Positions 1 through 8,239 of a stretch of DNA of 64,000 bases are shown here, piece by piece. The notes beneath the pieces are model-generated. The model was not told where the DNA came from and ran no database searches. It saw only the letters and a program-made list of their open reading frames with translations. This DNA comes from Acidimicrobiales bacterium. GTDB taxonomy: Bacteria > Actinomycetota > Acidimicrobiia > Acidimicrobiales > SHLQ01. The stretch is taken from NCBI GenBank assembly GCA_020628865.1, contig JAHDEJ010000004.1:35274-99273 (forward strand), in the 5' to 3' direction. Position numbers and translations under genes: made by a program. Numbering within the stretch: the first letter of the stretch is position 1; every line of letters begins with the position of its first letter.

Positions 1-537
1 CGGCAGGAACGGCGTCTTGGCGTAGTCCAGCCCGGTGATGGAGAGCGCCCCCATCGTGGTGCCGTGGTAGGCGAGGTTGCGGCTGATGACCTTTATGCGA
101 TCGGGTTCGTCCCGCATCTTGAAGTACTGGCGGGCGAGCTTGAAGGCGGATTCGACCGATTCGCTTCCGCCGCTGGTGAAGAAGACGCGGTTCAGGTTGC
201 CGGGGGAGAGGTCGGAGAGGCGCTTCGCCAGCTGCACGGCCTTCGGGTGGGCGTAGGTCCAGATGGGAAAGAAGCCGAGCGTCTGCATCTGCTCGGCGGC
301 GGCCTCGGCGAGTTCCGTGCGGCCGTAGCCGACCTGTGTCGTGTAGAGGCCCGCCAGACCGTCGAGGTAGCGATTGCCGTGGTTGTCCCAGACATAGCAG
401 CCCTGGCCGCGCTCGATGATGGGCATGCCGTCGACGCTGCGGCCGAGTGCGGAGAAGTGGCCCCAGAGGTGTCGGTCGGCGTCGGCGTCGAGGCCCGTGG
501 GCGCTGGGGAAGTCAGCGGGTCGTGTTGGAGGCTCAT
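1..537 (-). CDS. Class III aminotransferase, N-terminal part (runs off the left edge)
   Basis: This is the first 179 residues of a PLP-dependent class III (omega) aminotransferase; the rest lies outside the window. Reading leftward from an ATG at 537, it has the N-terminal WGHFS segment, the fold's GLYTTQVGYGR stretch, the cofactor-phosphate motif TSGGSESVESA (about residues 121-131) and the AYHGTT motif (about 156-161) typical of the family. The PLP lysine lies beyond the edge. Omega-aminotransferases move amino groups from amines or beta-amino acids to pyruvate or 2-oxoglutarate. The gene is divergent from the C45 hydrolase/GNAT/FAD-oxidoreductase operon across about 92 bp, so a shared amine-catabolism role is plausible but inferred. 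The substrate cannot be told from this part. Confidence 0.9.
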   Translation of the reverse strand, partial: MSLQHDPLTSPAPTGLDADADRHLWGHFSALGRSVDGMPIIERGQGCYVWDNHGNRYLDGLAGLYTTQVGYGRTELAEAAAEQMQTLGFFPIWTYAHPKAVQLAKRLSDLSPGNLNRVFFTSGGSESVESAFKLARQYFKMRDEPDRIKVISRNLAYHGTTMGALSITGLDYAKTPFLP

Positions 538-629
538 GGCAACGGATTCAACACCACGACGCCCGTCTTGGCAACCGTATCCGTTGTGAACAGTTGATGT
601 CGGCGGCAGAAGTCGTCATGATTGCAGCC

Positions 630-1721
630 ATGAAACGTCCTCCAATTCGTGTGCTCGACGTTGCCGGTTCTCCCGAGGAGATGGGGAACACCCACGGATC
701 AGCGTTCGCCGAGGAGATCCGGCACTACACCGAGGAACGGGTCGAACTCGTCATGTCGGGTCGATGGAGCGGCGGGCCGATGTCTCGTTCCGACGTGCTC
801 GATCTCGCCGAGACGATGGTGATCCCCCACGAGAAGCACTCGCCGGCGCTCGCCGCCGAGATGCACGCGATGGCCAGGGCGGCCGGGATCACGTCCGCGG
901 AAGCGATCGTGGTCGGCGGCTTCACGGACTTCGTCGACACGGTTCGGGCGACGGTGGGCGGAGCGCATCCGGCGACGGTGGTCGAGGACGACTGCACCGC
1001 CTTCATCGTCCCGGACGGCCGAGCCGTCGATGGAAACGGTCTGTTCGCCCAAACCTGGGACATGCACGACACGGCGACCGAGCACGTGATTCTGCTTCGT
1101 GTGAAGCCGACGGACGGCCCGGCGTCGCTCGTCTTCACGACATGTGGCGCGCTCGGTCAGATGGGCATGAGCGAGTCCGGCGTGTGCGTCGGCATCAACA
1201 ACCTGACCGCAACCGATGGCGTTGCCGGGGTCACCTGGCCCCAGGTGGTCCGCGAGGCGATCAACCAACCGTCAGCGCAGCGGGCGAAGGACGCCGTGCT
1301 CGGCGCGGATCTCGCCGGCGGCCACAACTTCTCGGTGTTCGATGCGGATGGCTTCGGCTATTCGATCGAGGCGATGCCGAGCGCCCGTCCGTTCGTCCGG
1401 CTCGGCGACGATGCGCTGGTGCACACCAACCACACCCTTGCCGAGGAGACGACCGCCGTGCAGGGGCCGCGCGATGCGACGATGCAGGCGTCGTCGGTGC
1501 GCCGCCTCGAGGTCGCACGTGAGTTCTTGGACCGCGACGATCTCGACGTCGACGACATGATGGCTCTGACCCGGGATCCCGAGGCGGTCTGTCAGGTGGC
1601 GCAGGATCCGTATCGGGTCGAGTCGTCCGGCGCCGTCGTCATGCGCCCGAGAACCCGGGACTTCTGGGCGTGCTGGGGACTCCCGAGTCACAACGAGTTC
1701 GAGAAGATCGGGTTCACATGA
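630..1721 (+). CDS. C45-family autoproteolytic acyltransferase/hydrolase
   Basis: About 363 residues resembling peptidase family C45 (acyl-CoA:6-aminopenicillanate acyltransferase-like, Ntn-hydrolase fold). The key feature is Cys in the EDDCTAF motif near residue 122. In this family that cysteine becomes the N-terminal nucleophile after self-cleavage. Next come the typical AQTWDMH segment, a GMSESGVCVGINNL stretch and a C-terminal HTNH motif. The start is uncertain: in-frame ATGs at 597, 618 and 630 are all possible. I chose 630 (MKRPPIRVLDVAG) because homology begins there. The stop overlaps the next start as ATGA, so it is translationally coupled to the GNAT gene. Family members hydrolyse or transfer acyl groups on amides; the substrate here is unknown. 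Confidence 0.85.
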   Translation: MKRPPIRVLDVAGSPEEMGNTHGSAFAEEIRHYTEERVELVMSGRWSGGPMSRSDVLDLAETMVIPHEKHSPALAAEMHAMARAAGITSAEAIVVGGFTDFVDTVRATVGGAHPATVVEDDCTAFIVPDGRAVDGNGLFAQTWDMHDTATEHVILLRVKPTDGPASLVFTTCGALGQMGMSESGVCVGINNLTATDGVAGVTWPQVVREAINQPSAQRAKDAVLGADLAGGHNFSVFDADGFGYSIEAMPSARPFVRLGDDALVHTNHTLAEETTAVQGPRDATMQASSVRRLEVAREFLDRDDLDVDDMMALTRDPEAVCQVAQDPYRVESSGAVVMRPRTRDFWACWGLPSHNEFEKIGFT

Positions 1722-2359
1722 GCGAGCTGCGGTACGAGCACATCACGGTGGACCGGGCCGAGGAGCTGGCGGGCATCGAGCATTCGGTGTTCACGACGAT
1801 CGACTCGAGCGACCTCTACGACGCCGACGGCATCGCGAAGTTGGCGGCGAACTTCCCCGAGGGGAACTTCATGGTTCTCGACGGCGATCGGGCGATCGGC
1901 ATGGGTCTCGGGCTGCTGGTCGACTTCGACCTCGATTCTCCCGACCACACCCTCTCCGAGATCGCCGGGGAGGATGGCGCGAGCGCCCACGATGCCGATC
2001 ATTCCTGGTACTACGGCACCAGCATCGCGGTGTTCCCGGAGTATCGCGGTCGCGGTATCGGACGACGGCTCTACGAGCTGCGAAAACAGTGCGTTCGCGA
2101 TCTCGGAAAGCGGGGCATCGTCGCCGGGGGAGTCCTTCCCGGATACGTCGATCACAAGGACGAGTTGACCGCCGACGAGTACATCGATCGGGTCAAGGCC
2201 GGCGAGCTGTACGACCCGACGCTCACCTTTCAGATCGAGAACGGCTTCGAAGCCCATCACGCCCTTCCCGGGTATCTGGCGGACGAGTCCGTCGACGGCA
2301 ATTCGGTGCTCATCGTGTGGCACAACCCCGATCTCGCGAACGACGGCGACGTCGAATGA
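1718..2359 (+). CDS. GNAT-family N-acetyltransferase
   Basis: 213 residues. The acetyl-CoA-binding signature of GNAT enzymes is visible in the middle (SIAVFPEYRGRGIGRRLYE; the RGRGIG loop binds the pyrophosphate of CoA). A C-terminal part mentions GFEAHHALPGYL, common in longer single-domain GNATs. The start is the ATG at 1718, overlapping the upstream stop (ATGA); a longer frame begins at 1670 but runs into the C45 gene. It ends with another ATGA overlap into the FAD oxidoreductase, so three genes are coupled. The acceptor is unknown; the neighbours suggest a small amine or amino acid. Confidence 0.85.
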   Translation: MSELRYEHITVDRAEELAGIEHSVFTTIDSSDLYDADGIAKLAANFPEGNFMVLDGDRAIGMGLGLLVDFDLDSPDHTLSEIAGEDGASAHDADHSWYYGTSIAVFPEYRGRGIGRRLYELRKQCVRDLGKRGIVAGGVLPGYVDHKDELTADEYIDRVKAGELYDPTLTFQIENGFEAHHALPGYLADESVDGNSVLIVWHNPDLANDGDVE

Positions 2360-3741
2360 GCGTCGATCCCAGCGCCCCGTATCGCGCACTGTCGCTTTGG
2401 CTCGACCAGTTCGAGGGCGACCTCGCGCCACAGAACCCCATCCGGAAGGACACGTCCGCCGACGTCACCATCATCGGTGGTGGCTTCACCGGGCTGTGGA
2501 CCGCCTGGTATCTGACCGAGCGGAATCCCGACCTTCGGGTCGTCGTCCTCGAGAAGGACATCTGTGGATTCGGCGCCTCGGGACGCAACGGCGGATGGTG
2601 TGTCGGTGAACTGGTCGCCGGGGTCGACACGTTCGCGAAGGACAGCTCGCATGCCGATGCGATGCGGCTGGCCCGGTCGGTGTTCGACGCCGTTGATGAA
2701 GTCGGCCGGGTCACCCGAGCCGAAGGCATCGACTGTGGTTACGAAAAGGGCGGCACGGTGTACCTCGCCCGCAACGCTCCGCAGGAGAAGCGTCAACGGG
2801 AACTGATCGAGGCGGAACGGGCGCACGGGTTCACCGAGGACGAGATCCGACTCCTGACTGCCGATGAGGCGAAAGCCAGGGTCAACGCAACCGACGTCCG
2901 AAGCGGCATCCACTTCGCGGCCACGGCGGCGCTCGATCCGGCCCGACTCGTTCGCGGCCTGGCCGACGCCTGTCGCTCCCGCGGCGTGGAGATCCATGAA
3001 CAGTCGCCGGTCATCGCCGTGGAGCCGGGGCGTGTGGTCACGAGCCGGTCGACGGTCCGTTCGCCGGTGATCGTCCGCGGCACCGAGGGCTACACGCGCA
3101 ACCTGCCGGGACATCGGCGTTCGATGGTTCCGCTCTACTCGCTGATGATCGCCACGGAACCGCTCGACGACTCCGTCTTCGACGAGATCGGACTCGATGG
3201 CCGGCCGACCTTTGCCGACGGCCGCTACGCGGTCATCTACGGTCAGCGCACCGCGGACAACCGGATCGCCTTCGGCGGCCGGGGCGTGCCGTACGTGTTC
3301 GGCTCCCGAATCACCCCGAAGGTCGAGCGGCACGTTCCGACCCACGATCTCGTCGAACGCACGCTCGTCGAGTTGTTCCCTGCGCTTGCCGACGCGCGGA
3401 TCACCCACCGGTGGGGTGGTGTGCTCGGCGCCCCGCGGAACTTCGCCCCCTCGGTCAACTTCAACCGAGCCACGGGCCTGGCCGATGCCGGCGGCTACGT
3501 GGGTGAGGGCGTTGCGCCCTCGAATCTGGCGGGCCGAACGCTGGCCGACCTGATCGTCGGCGAGGACAGCGAACGCACGACGCTCCCATGGGTCAATCGC
3601 CCGTCGAGGAAATGGGAACCCGAGCCGCTCCGGTTCCTGGGCGTGTGGGGCACCCGACGCGTCATGTTCGCGGCGGATCAGAAGGAGTACGCCACCGACG
3701 AGGAATCGAAGGCCGGGTTGCTCGCTAGCCGACTGCTCTGA
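2356..3741 (+). CDS. FAD-dependent oxidoreductase (DAO family, gamma-glutamylputrescine-oxidase-like)
   Basis: 461 residues. A dinucleotide-binding GGGFTGLW motif lies at about residues 41-48, followed by an acidic strand end (VVLEKD) and the GASGRNGG motif typical of DAO-family amine/amino-acid oxidases such as PuuB. A C-terminal GYVGEGVAPSNLAGR segment matches the second FAD-contact region. The start at 2356 overlaps the GNAT stop (ATGA). Members oxidise amines to imines using O2 or other acceptors. With a class III aminotransferase and a GNAT alongside, polyamine or amine breakdown is a reasonable guess, but the substrate is not shown by the sequence. Confidence 0.88.
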   Translation: MSVDPSAPYRALSLWLDQFEGDLAPQNPIRKDTSADVTIIGGGFTGLWTAWYLTERNPDLRVVVLEKDICGFGASGRNGGWCVGELVAGVDTFAKDSSHADAMRLARSVFDAVDEVGRVTRAEGIDCGYEKGGTVYLARNAPQEKRQRELIEAERAHGFTEDEIRLLTADEAKARVNATDVRSGIHFAATAALDPARLVRGLADACRSRGVEIHEQSPVIAVEPGRVVTSRSTVRSPVIVRGTEGYTRNLPGHRRSMVPLYSLMIATEPLDDSVFDEIGLDGRPTFADGRYAVIYGQRTADNRIAFGGRGVPYVFGSRITPKVERHVPTHDLVERTLVELFPALADARITHRWGGVLGAPRNFAPSVNFNRATGLADAGGYVGEGVAPSNLAGRTLADLIVGEDSERTTLPWVNRPSRKWEPEPLRFLGVWGTRRVMFAADQKEYATDEESKAGLLASRLL

Positions 3742-3797
3742 GAGTGACATCCGGCCGCACATCGTCGTCGGTGCCCGCAATCTTGTAAACAAGGGGC

Positions 3798-5009
3798 GTG
3801 ACGGCGCCCACATTGAATCCCGACGATGTCATCATCGTTGGCAACTTCTCGGATGACCCATTCGCGATCGACGTTGCGTTTGCCTTCGGTCAGTCCGAAG
3901 ACATCGCCGATCTGATCAGCATCAAGACGTTTGCGAACACCGAGTTCTGTCCGCGGTTCATCAACGACGAACAGGACATGAGTGCGATCGGGGACCAGCT
4001 TCGCGGCCGGACCGTCGTCATTGTCAGCACGACCAACCGGATCATGTCCCGCAACAACCTGGCGATGCGGAACCTGCTCATCGCTCGCGCGGCGAAAGAC
4101 AATGGCGCCGCCGCCGTGGTGCTGGTCGAGCCCGATCTCTTCTACAGCGCGCAGGACCGCGGCCCCGGGCCCGATCACGGGATCACTGCATTCGAGCGGG
4201 ACGAAGCGGACCGCAAGAAGTTCGACGGCCAGCCGTTCTCCGCCCGCCTGTACGCAGAGATGCTGCACCTCGCCGGTGTCGATCGTGTGGTCACCGTGCA
4301 CAACCACTCGACTTCGGTCCAGGCCGAGTTCACCCGGGTGTTCGAAGGTCGCTTCCACAACCTGATCCCCTACGACGTCTACGCCGACTACCTGCGTGAG
4401 TCGAACATCATCGACTACGGATCCGACGGCGACGGCCTCGCCCTCTGCGCGCCCGACAAGGGCGCTCGGGACTTCGTCAAGGAGATGTACAGCCGGCTCG
4501 GGCTCACGAAGGCCAAGTTCATCATGTTGGACAAGGAACGGTCGGGCGAGCGTGAAGTCGAGATCACACTCCACCCGGACTCCGACATGACGTTCGAGGA
4601 GATCCGCGGCCACGACATCGTGCTGTTCGACGACATGGTTCGAACCGGATCCACCGTGGTCAGCTCGTGCGAGTTCATCCAACAGGTCGAGCCGAAGCGC
4701 GTGGTCTTTGCGGTGACCCACTTCTACGCCAGTGACGAGGGCCGGGAGAAGATGGCGAACCCGGCCATCAACGAGATCCTGACGCTGAACACCCTGCCGA
4801 CCGTGCTCAACCGCGACGTCCAGGGTCGGCTCCGCAAGAAGATGGTCGTGCTGAAGATCGAGATCTGGCTCGCCCGCAGACTGTGCGAGATCCTCGGCCT
4901 CCCGCACCCGCAGGACACCGGCGGCTACCGCATCGACATGTCGTCGAAGAATCCGCGATTCAAGCGCAAGATCTACTCGAACGATCAGCTGGCGGAGCTG
5001 CGCGACTAG
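3798..5009 (+). CDS. PRPP-synthetase-like phosphoribosyltransferase-fold protein
   Basis: 403 residues. The fold is that of ribose-phosphate pyrophosphokinase: a C-terminal PRPP-binding loop DIVLFDDMVRTGSTVVSS, a central AQDRGPG segment where classical enzymes have the RQD region, and a tandem two-domain layout. It is longer and more divergent than housekeeping Prs (about 310-320 residues), so it may be a paralogue with altered substrate or regulation. An in-frame stop at 3786 makes the GTG at 3798 the first possible start. Only a short AAGG lies 3 nt upstream, while TGTAAA (3785-3790) sits where a -10 box would be, so the mRNA may be leaderless. It stands alone between the amine operon and a convergent methyltransferase. 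Confidence 0.75.
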   Translation: MTAPTLNPDDVIIVGNFSDDPFAIDVAFAFGQSEDIADLISIKTFANTEFCPRFINDEQDMSAIGDQLRGRTVVIVSTTNRIMSRNNLAMRNLLIARAAKDNGAAAVVLVEPDLFYSAQDRGPGPDHGITAFERDEADRKKFDGQPFSARLYAEMLHLAGVDRVVTVHNHSTSVQAEFTRVFEGRFHNLIPYDVYADYLRESNIIDYGSDGDGLALCAPDKGARDFVKEMYSRLGLTKAKFIMLDKERSGEREVEITLHPDSDMTFEEIRGHDIVLFDDMVRTGSTVVSSCEFIQQVEPKRVVFAVTHFYASDEGREKMANPAINEILTLNTLPTVLNRDVQGRLRKKMVVLKIEIWLARRLCEILGLPHPQDTGGYRIDMSSKNPRFKRKIYSNDQLAELRD

Positions 5010-5010
5010 C

Positions 5011-5886
5011 TCAACGGTTCCGCAGGACCATCCCGATTCCCCCGGTCACGTTGCCCTGGTGTCCGAGCCCGATTCGGGTCCAGAGTTCGACCGGGTCGCC
5101 GGGGCGAGGCGTCGCTGGAGGAGCCCAGGTGTGTTCGACGGTGAAGCCCGCGCGTTCCGCCGTGGACTGGAGCGTCGCCTCGGTGAAGTAGCTCACGTGT
5201 TTCGGCGAGATGATCGTCCACTTCGTGCCGTGGTGCACGAACTCCGTCGACGCGAGGTTCGGCACGGTCACGACCAGTGCGCCCGCAGGGTGGAGCACGT
5301 TTCGGCGGATGGCCTCGAGAAACGGGACGGGCTCGTCGATGTGCTCGAGGACCGAATTGAGTGTGGCGACGGCGGCTCGCTGCGGCTGTGGCTGCTGCAC
5401 GTCTCCGAGTTGGACATCCACGCCGAGGCGCTCCTGTGCTGCCTCGACGAAGTTCGGGTCGATCTCCAGACCCGCGGCACGGATTCCCTGCGAGCGCAAG
5501 GCAAGGGTGGATGTGCCGATGCCGCAGCCGATGTCGACCACGGGTTCGTCGGGTGCGAGCAGCTCGGTCAGTTCGATCAGCTTCGCGTAGCGCTGCCGCA
5601 TCCGATCGGCGTTGGGGGTGAGATCCTCGGCGAGCAGACCGGTGTTGACGAGGCGGGGGATGAGCTGATCGGCGTGGTCGGCGTCGTAGCCCGAGTCGTC
5701 GTCCAGCTTTGGTGGACGGGGATTCAGGAAGACGAAATCGCAGGCACCACATTGCGCGAGGCAGCAGTCCCGCTCGGCTCGGAGGACCGGCCGCCAACGT
5801 TCGTGCCCGCACGATGGGCACCGACGCACGATCACCCAGCCTCGGGTTGCGGCGAGTTGCCGCACGTCGTCCTTGGTGAGCTTCAC
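5011..5886 (-). CDS. SAM-dependent methyltransferase with N-terminal zinc ribbon
   Basis: 291 residues. The N-terminus has cysteine pairs CPSC (23-26) and CGAC (46-49) with an extra CC, suggesting a zinc ribbon. A class I methyltransferase domain follows, with motif I VVDIGCGIGTS (about 115-125), then a post-I acidic strand (GLEID) and the LNSVLEHIDEP segment seen in Methyltransf_11/23-type enzymes. This architecture is common in sugar/lipid or tRNA-type methyltransferases, but the substrate is not evident. The start is GTG at 5886; its GTGA overlaps the stop of the upstream GNAT gene, so the two are coupled. Its 3' end is convergent with the PRPP-synthetase-like gene, 1 bp apart. Confidence 0.82.
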   Translation of the reverse strand: MKLTKDDVRQLAATRGWVIVRRCPSCGHERWRPVLRAERDCCLAQCGACDFVFLNPRPPKLDDDSGYDADHADQLIPRLVNTGLLAEDLTPNADRMRQRYAKLIELTELLAPDEPVVDIGCGIGTSTLALRSQGIRAAGLEIDPNFVEAAQERLGVDVQLGDVQQPQPQRAAVATLNSVLEHIDEPVPFLEAIRRNVLHPAGALVVTVPNLASTEFVHHGTKWTIISPKHVSYFTEATLQSTAERAGFTVEHTWAPPATPRPGDPVELWTRIGLGHQGNVTGGIGMVLRNR

Positions 5887-6335
5887 GCGGATGGCGTCCA
5901 GTGGGTCACGGTGATCGGAAACGTGGCGTCGAACCAGTCGCCGATCGTGGCTCGTACCTGGGCATCGTCAGCGGCCCGGGCGGCCGTGACCCACGAGCGG
6001 AATCGGCCATGCCCGTCGCTCGGCGGGTCGAGCGGGTAGAGATAGATGCAGCCGATGACGTCGTCGGTGCCGGCCTGGAGGATCGACCAGGTGAAGGCCG
6101 TTCGTTCCTCGAACTCCCGAGCGTGCATCTCCATGTCGTCGAGGTTCTCCTCGAGCGTCATCGGCATCGGCCATGGGTGACCCTCGAAACCGGGGGTTGC
6201 ATGGATGTGTTCCATGCTGCTGCTCCACGCCGCGTGGTCCCGCTCGTTGTGTTCGGGACCGAGCACTTCGAGACGAAAGTGCTCGAACTCGACGGTACGA
6301 GGGACGTCGAAGTCGGGTGGGATGAAGGCGGTCAT
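5883..6335 (-). CDS. GNAT-like acetyltransferase
   Basis: About 150 residues starting at MTAFIPPDF (ATG at 6335). A longer frame continues to 6692 but would read antisense through the divergent ACT gene. The domain looks like a RimJ/RimL-type GNAT: an N-terminal FRLEVLGPEHNERDHAAW segment, a W-S-I-L-x-A strand and IGCIYLYPLD. The canonical RxxGxG/A loop is weak (SWVTAARAADDAQVR), so CoA binding may be atypical. The stop overlaps the methyltransferase GTG. Its start faces the ACT-domain gene across 82 bp, which should hold both promoters. Confidence 0.65.
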   Translation of the reverse strand: MTAFIPPDFDVPRTVEFEHFRLEVLGPEHNERDHAAWSSSMEHIHATPGFEGHPWPMPMTLEENLDDMEMHAREFEERTAFTWSILQAGTDDVIGCIYLYPLDPPSDGHGRFRSWVTAARAADDAQVRATIGDWFDATFPITVTHWTPSA

Positions 6336-6417
6336 CGCACCAGTCTGGCGTCCCGAACCCGTGTGCGGGTGGGTTCCCACGTGCGGGCTGAACGAAGGCC
6401 CGCGATACGGTCTGGCC

Positions 6418-6933
6418 ATGGGAGCTCTCGTCATCACGATCATCGGCGACGACCAGGAGGGCCTGGTGGAAGCGGTCGCCGGCGCGATCGCGGACAACGG
6501 CGGCAACTGGGAGAAGAGCCACATGGCCGAACTCGCAGGCAAGTTCGCGGGCATCGTGCTCGCCCGAATTCCCGACGACGCGGTCGACGCGGCGCTGGAG
6601 AGCCTCCGAGCCATCGACTCCAGCGGCCTGCTCGACATTCGGGCAGAGCGAGCCGTCATCAGCGCCCCGGACGACAGCGTTGCTGCGTTCACCCTCCGGG
6701 TGGTCGGCCAGGATCACGCCGGCATCGTCCACGAGATCGCTCAGGTGCTCGCAGCGCACAAGGTGAGCATCGAGGAACTCGAGACGGAGATCGTCCCGGC
6801 ACCGATGAGCGGCCGGATGTTCACCGCCAGCGCCACCCTCACCGCGGCACCGGGAACCGACGCCGAGGTGTTGGAGGTGAGTGTCGAAGCGGTGGCACCG
6901 GACCTCATGGTCGAGATCGAACCCCTCGTCTGA
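6418..6933 (+). CDS. Tandem ACT-domain protein (glycine-cleavage repressor GcvR-like)
   Basis: 171 residues made of two ACT domains: residues about 3-75 (VITIIGDDQEGLVEAVAGAI) and about 88-165 (RVVGQDHAGIVHEIAQVLA). ACT domains bind amino acids and regulate enzymes or transcription. Two-ACT stand-alone proteins resemble GcvR, which modulates glycine-cleavage genes, but no gcv gene lies nearby, so the function remains open. The start ATG at 6418 fits the domain start. The DJ-1/PfpI gene follows after 12 bp and is probably co-transcribed. Confidence 0.85.
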   Translation: MGALVITIIGDDQEGLVEAVAGAIADNGGNWEKSHMAELAGKFAGIVLARIPDDAVDAALESLRAIDSSGLLDIRAERAVISAPDDSVAAFTLRVVGQDHAGIVHEIAQVLAAHKVSIEELETEIVPAPMSGRMFTASATLTAAPGTDAEVLEVSVEAVAPDLMVEIEPLV

Positions 6934-6945
6934 ACGGAGACCCCC

Positions 6946-7587
6946 ATGGACATTGCCGTCGCCCTCTTCGATCGCTTGACCGCACTGGATGCGATCGGGC
7001 CTTACGAAACCCTGCAACGTCTCCCGGGGGCAACGGTCACCTTCGTCGGTGAGCGCACGGGCGAGTACCGGACGGACAACGGCTTCCTCGGGTTGCTGGC
7101 CGATGCGACCTTCTCGGAGGTGCCGAACCCCGATGTGATCGTGGTCCCCGGCGGCGTCGGCACCAACGATCTCATGGACCGCAGCCACCCGATCCACGCA
7201 TGGCTCGACACCGCACATCCGGGAACGAAGTTCACGACCTCGGTGTGCACCGGCTCGCTCGTCCTCGCAGCGAACGGGCTGCTCGACGGACTCGAGGCGA
7301 CGACGCACTGGTCGACCTACTCCACGTTGGAACAGCACGGCGCAACCGCCACCGGCTCGCGTGTGGTCGAACATCTCGACGAGCGCATCATCACTGCAGC
7401 CGGCGTGTCCTCGGGCATCGACATGGCCCTGCGCCTTTCCGAGCTGCTCGTCGATGCCACGGCGGCCAAAGCGATGCAGTTGATGATCGAGTACGACCCC
7501 CAGCCGCCGTTCGATGCGGGCAGTGTCGAGAAGGCCGGGGACGAGGTGATGACCCGACTCATCGAGTACGCCGCCGACAAGTCCTGA
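6946..7587 (+). CDS. DJ-1/PfpI-family protein (GATase1-like)
   Basis: 213 residues. The nucleophile-elbow cysteine is Cys101 in TTSVCTGSLVLAAAN-type context, and a Glu in GPYE (residue 21) sits where DJ-1/PfpI proteins place their acidic partner. VPGG (about 67-70) and the THWSTY motif are typical of the subgroup that includes isonitrile (cyclohexylisocyanide) hydratases and AraC-associated DJ-1 domains. There is no DNA-binding domain. A GGAG precedes the ATG by about 9 nt. Activity could be hydratase, glyoxalase or chaperone; the sequence alone does not decide. Confidence 0.85.
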   Translation: MDIAVALFDRLTALDAIGPYETLQRLPGATVTFVGERTGEYRTDNGFLGLLADATFSEVPNPDVIVVPGGVGTNDLMDRSHPIHAWLDTAHPGTKFTTSVCTGSLVLAANGLLDGLEATTHWSTYSTLEQHGATATGSRVVEHLDERIITAAGVSSGIDMALRLSELLVDATAAKAMQLMIEYDPQPPFDAGSVEKAGDEVMTRLIEYAADKS

Positions 7588-7589
7588 CC

Positions 7590-8180
7590 GTGCTGTTCAC
7601 GGTGCGCAGGCGGGTCGAATTCGAGCCCGAGCCGACCAAGGGATCGCGCTTCCTCGCCACCGTCGTTCCGGTCGTGGACGAACCCGCGGCCCGGCAGGCG
7701 CACGGTGCGCTTGTCGCCTCGATGCCCGATGCCAGTCACCACTGTTGGGCGTGGCGAATCGCGGACCCGGCGATCGATCGTGCGGGCGACGATGGGGAAC
7801 CGGGAGGTTCGGCTGGCCGGCCGATCCTGGCCCAGCTGACGGGGCGCGATCTGGTGAACACGGCCGTGATCGTCAGCCGCTGGTTCGGTGGAACGAAACT
7901 CGGTGTCGGCGGCCTCGTTCGGGCCTACGGAGGAGCCGCCGCCCAGGCGCTGGATCGAGCCGAATTGGTGCCGTGGGTGCCCGAGGTTGCGGTGACGGTC
8001 ACCCACGAACACGCGGACTCCTCCGCCGTCGAGCACATCGTTCGAGCGCTCGGTGCGACCGAGGTCGACACGGGTTGGGGCGCGGCCGTGACCCGCCATC
8101 TGCTCGTCCCCGAAACCCGGTTGGAACTCCTCTGGGAACAACTCGCCGAGGCGACCAGCGGACGGGTCTCGAAGCCTTGA
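7590..8180 (+). CDS. YigZ/IMPACT-family protein
   Basis: 196 residues with the UPF0029/IMPACT signature VSRWFGGTKLGVGGLVRAYGGAAAQAL (about residues 90-115), read as RxFGGTKLGxGGLxRAYG. A C-terminal DUF1949-like domain follows. YigZ-type proteins are linked to translation-stress responses; the biochemical role is poorly defined. The start is GTG at 7590, 2 nt after the previous stop; the longer frame from 7200 overlaps the PfpI gene and was rejected. The N-terminus VRRRVEFEPEPTKGSRF fits the family's beginning. Confidence 0.85.
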   Translation: MLFTVRRRVEFEPEPTKGSRFLATVVPVVDEPAARQAHGALVASMPDASHHCWAWRIADPAIDRAGDDGEPGGSAGRPILAQLTGRDLVNTAVIVSRWFGGTKLGVGGLVRAYGGAAAQALDRAELVPWVPEVAVTVTHEHADSSAVEHIVRALGATEVDTGWGAAVTRHLLVPETRLELLWEQLAEATSGRVSKP

Positions 8181-8239
8181 TTCGGGCCGGTGTCGGCCGA
8201 ATGGAAAACAGACGTATTTGATGGCGGGAGCATGGCGGA

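Noticed and set aside
5883..6692. 269-codon version of the second GNAT gene
   Set aside because: The first 119 codons are antisense to the ACT-domain gene; ATG 6335 fits the domain start.
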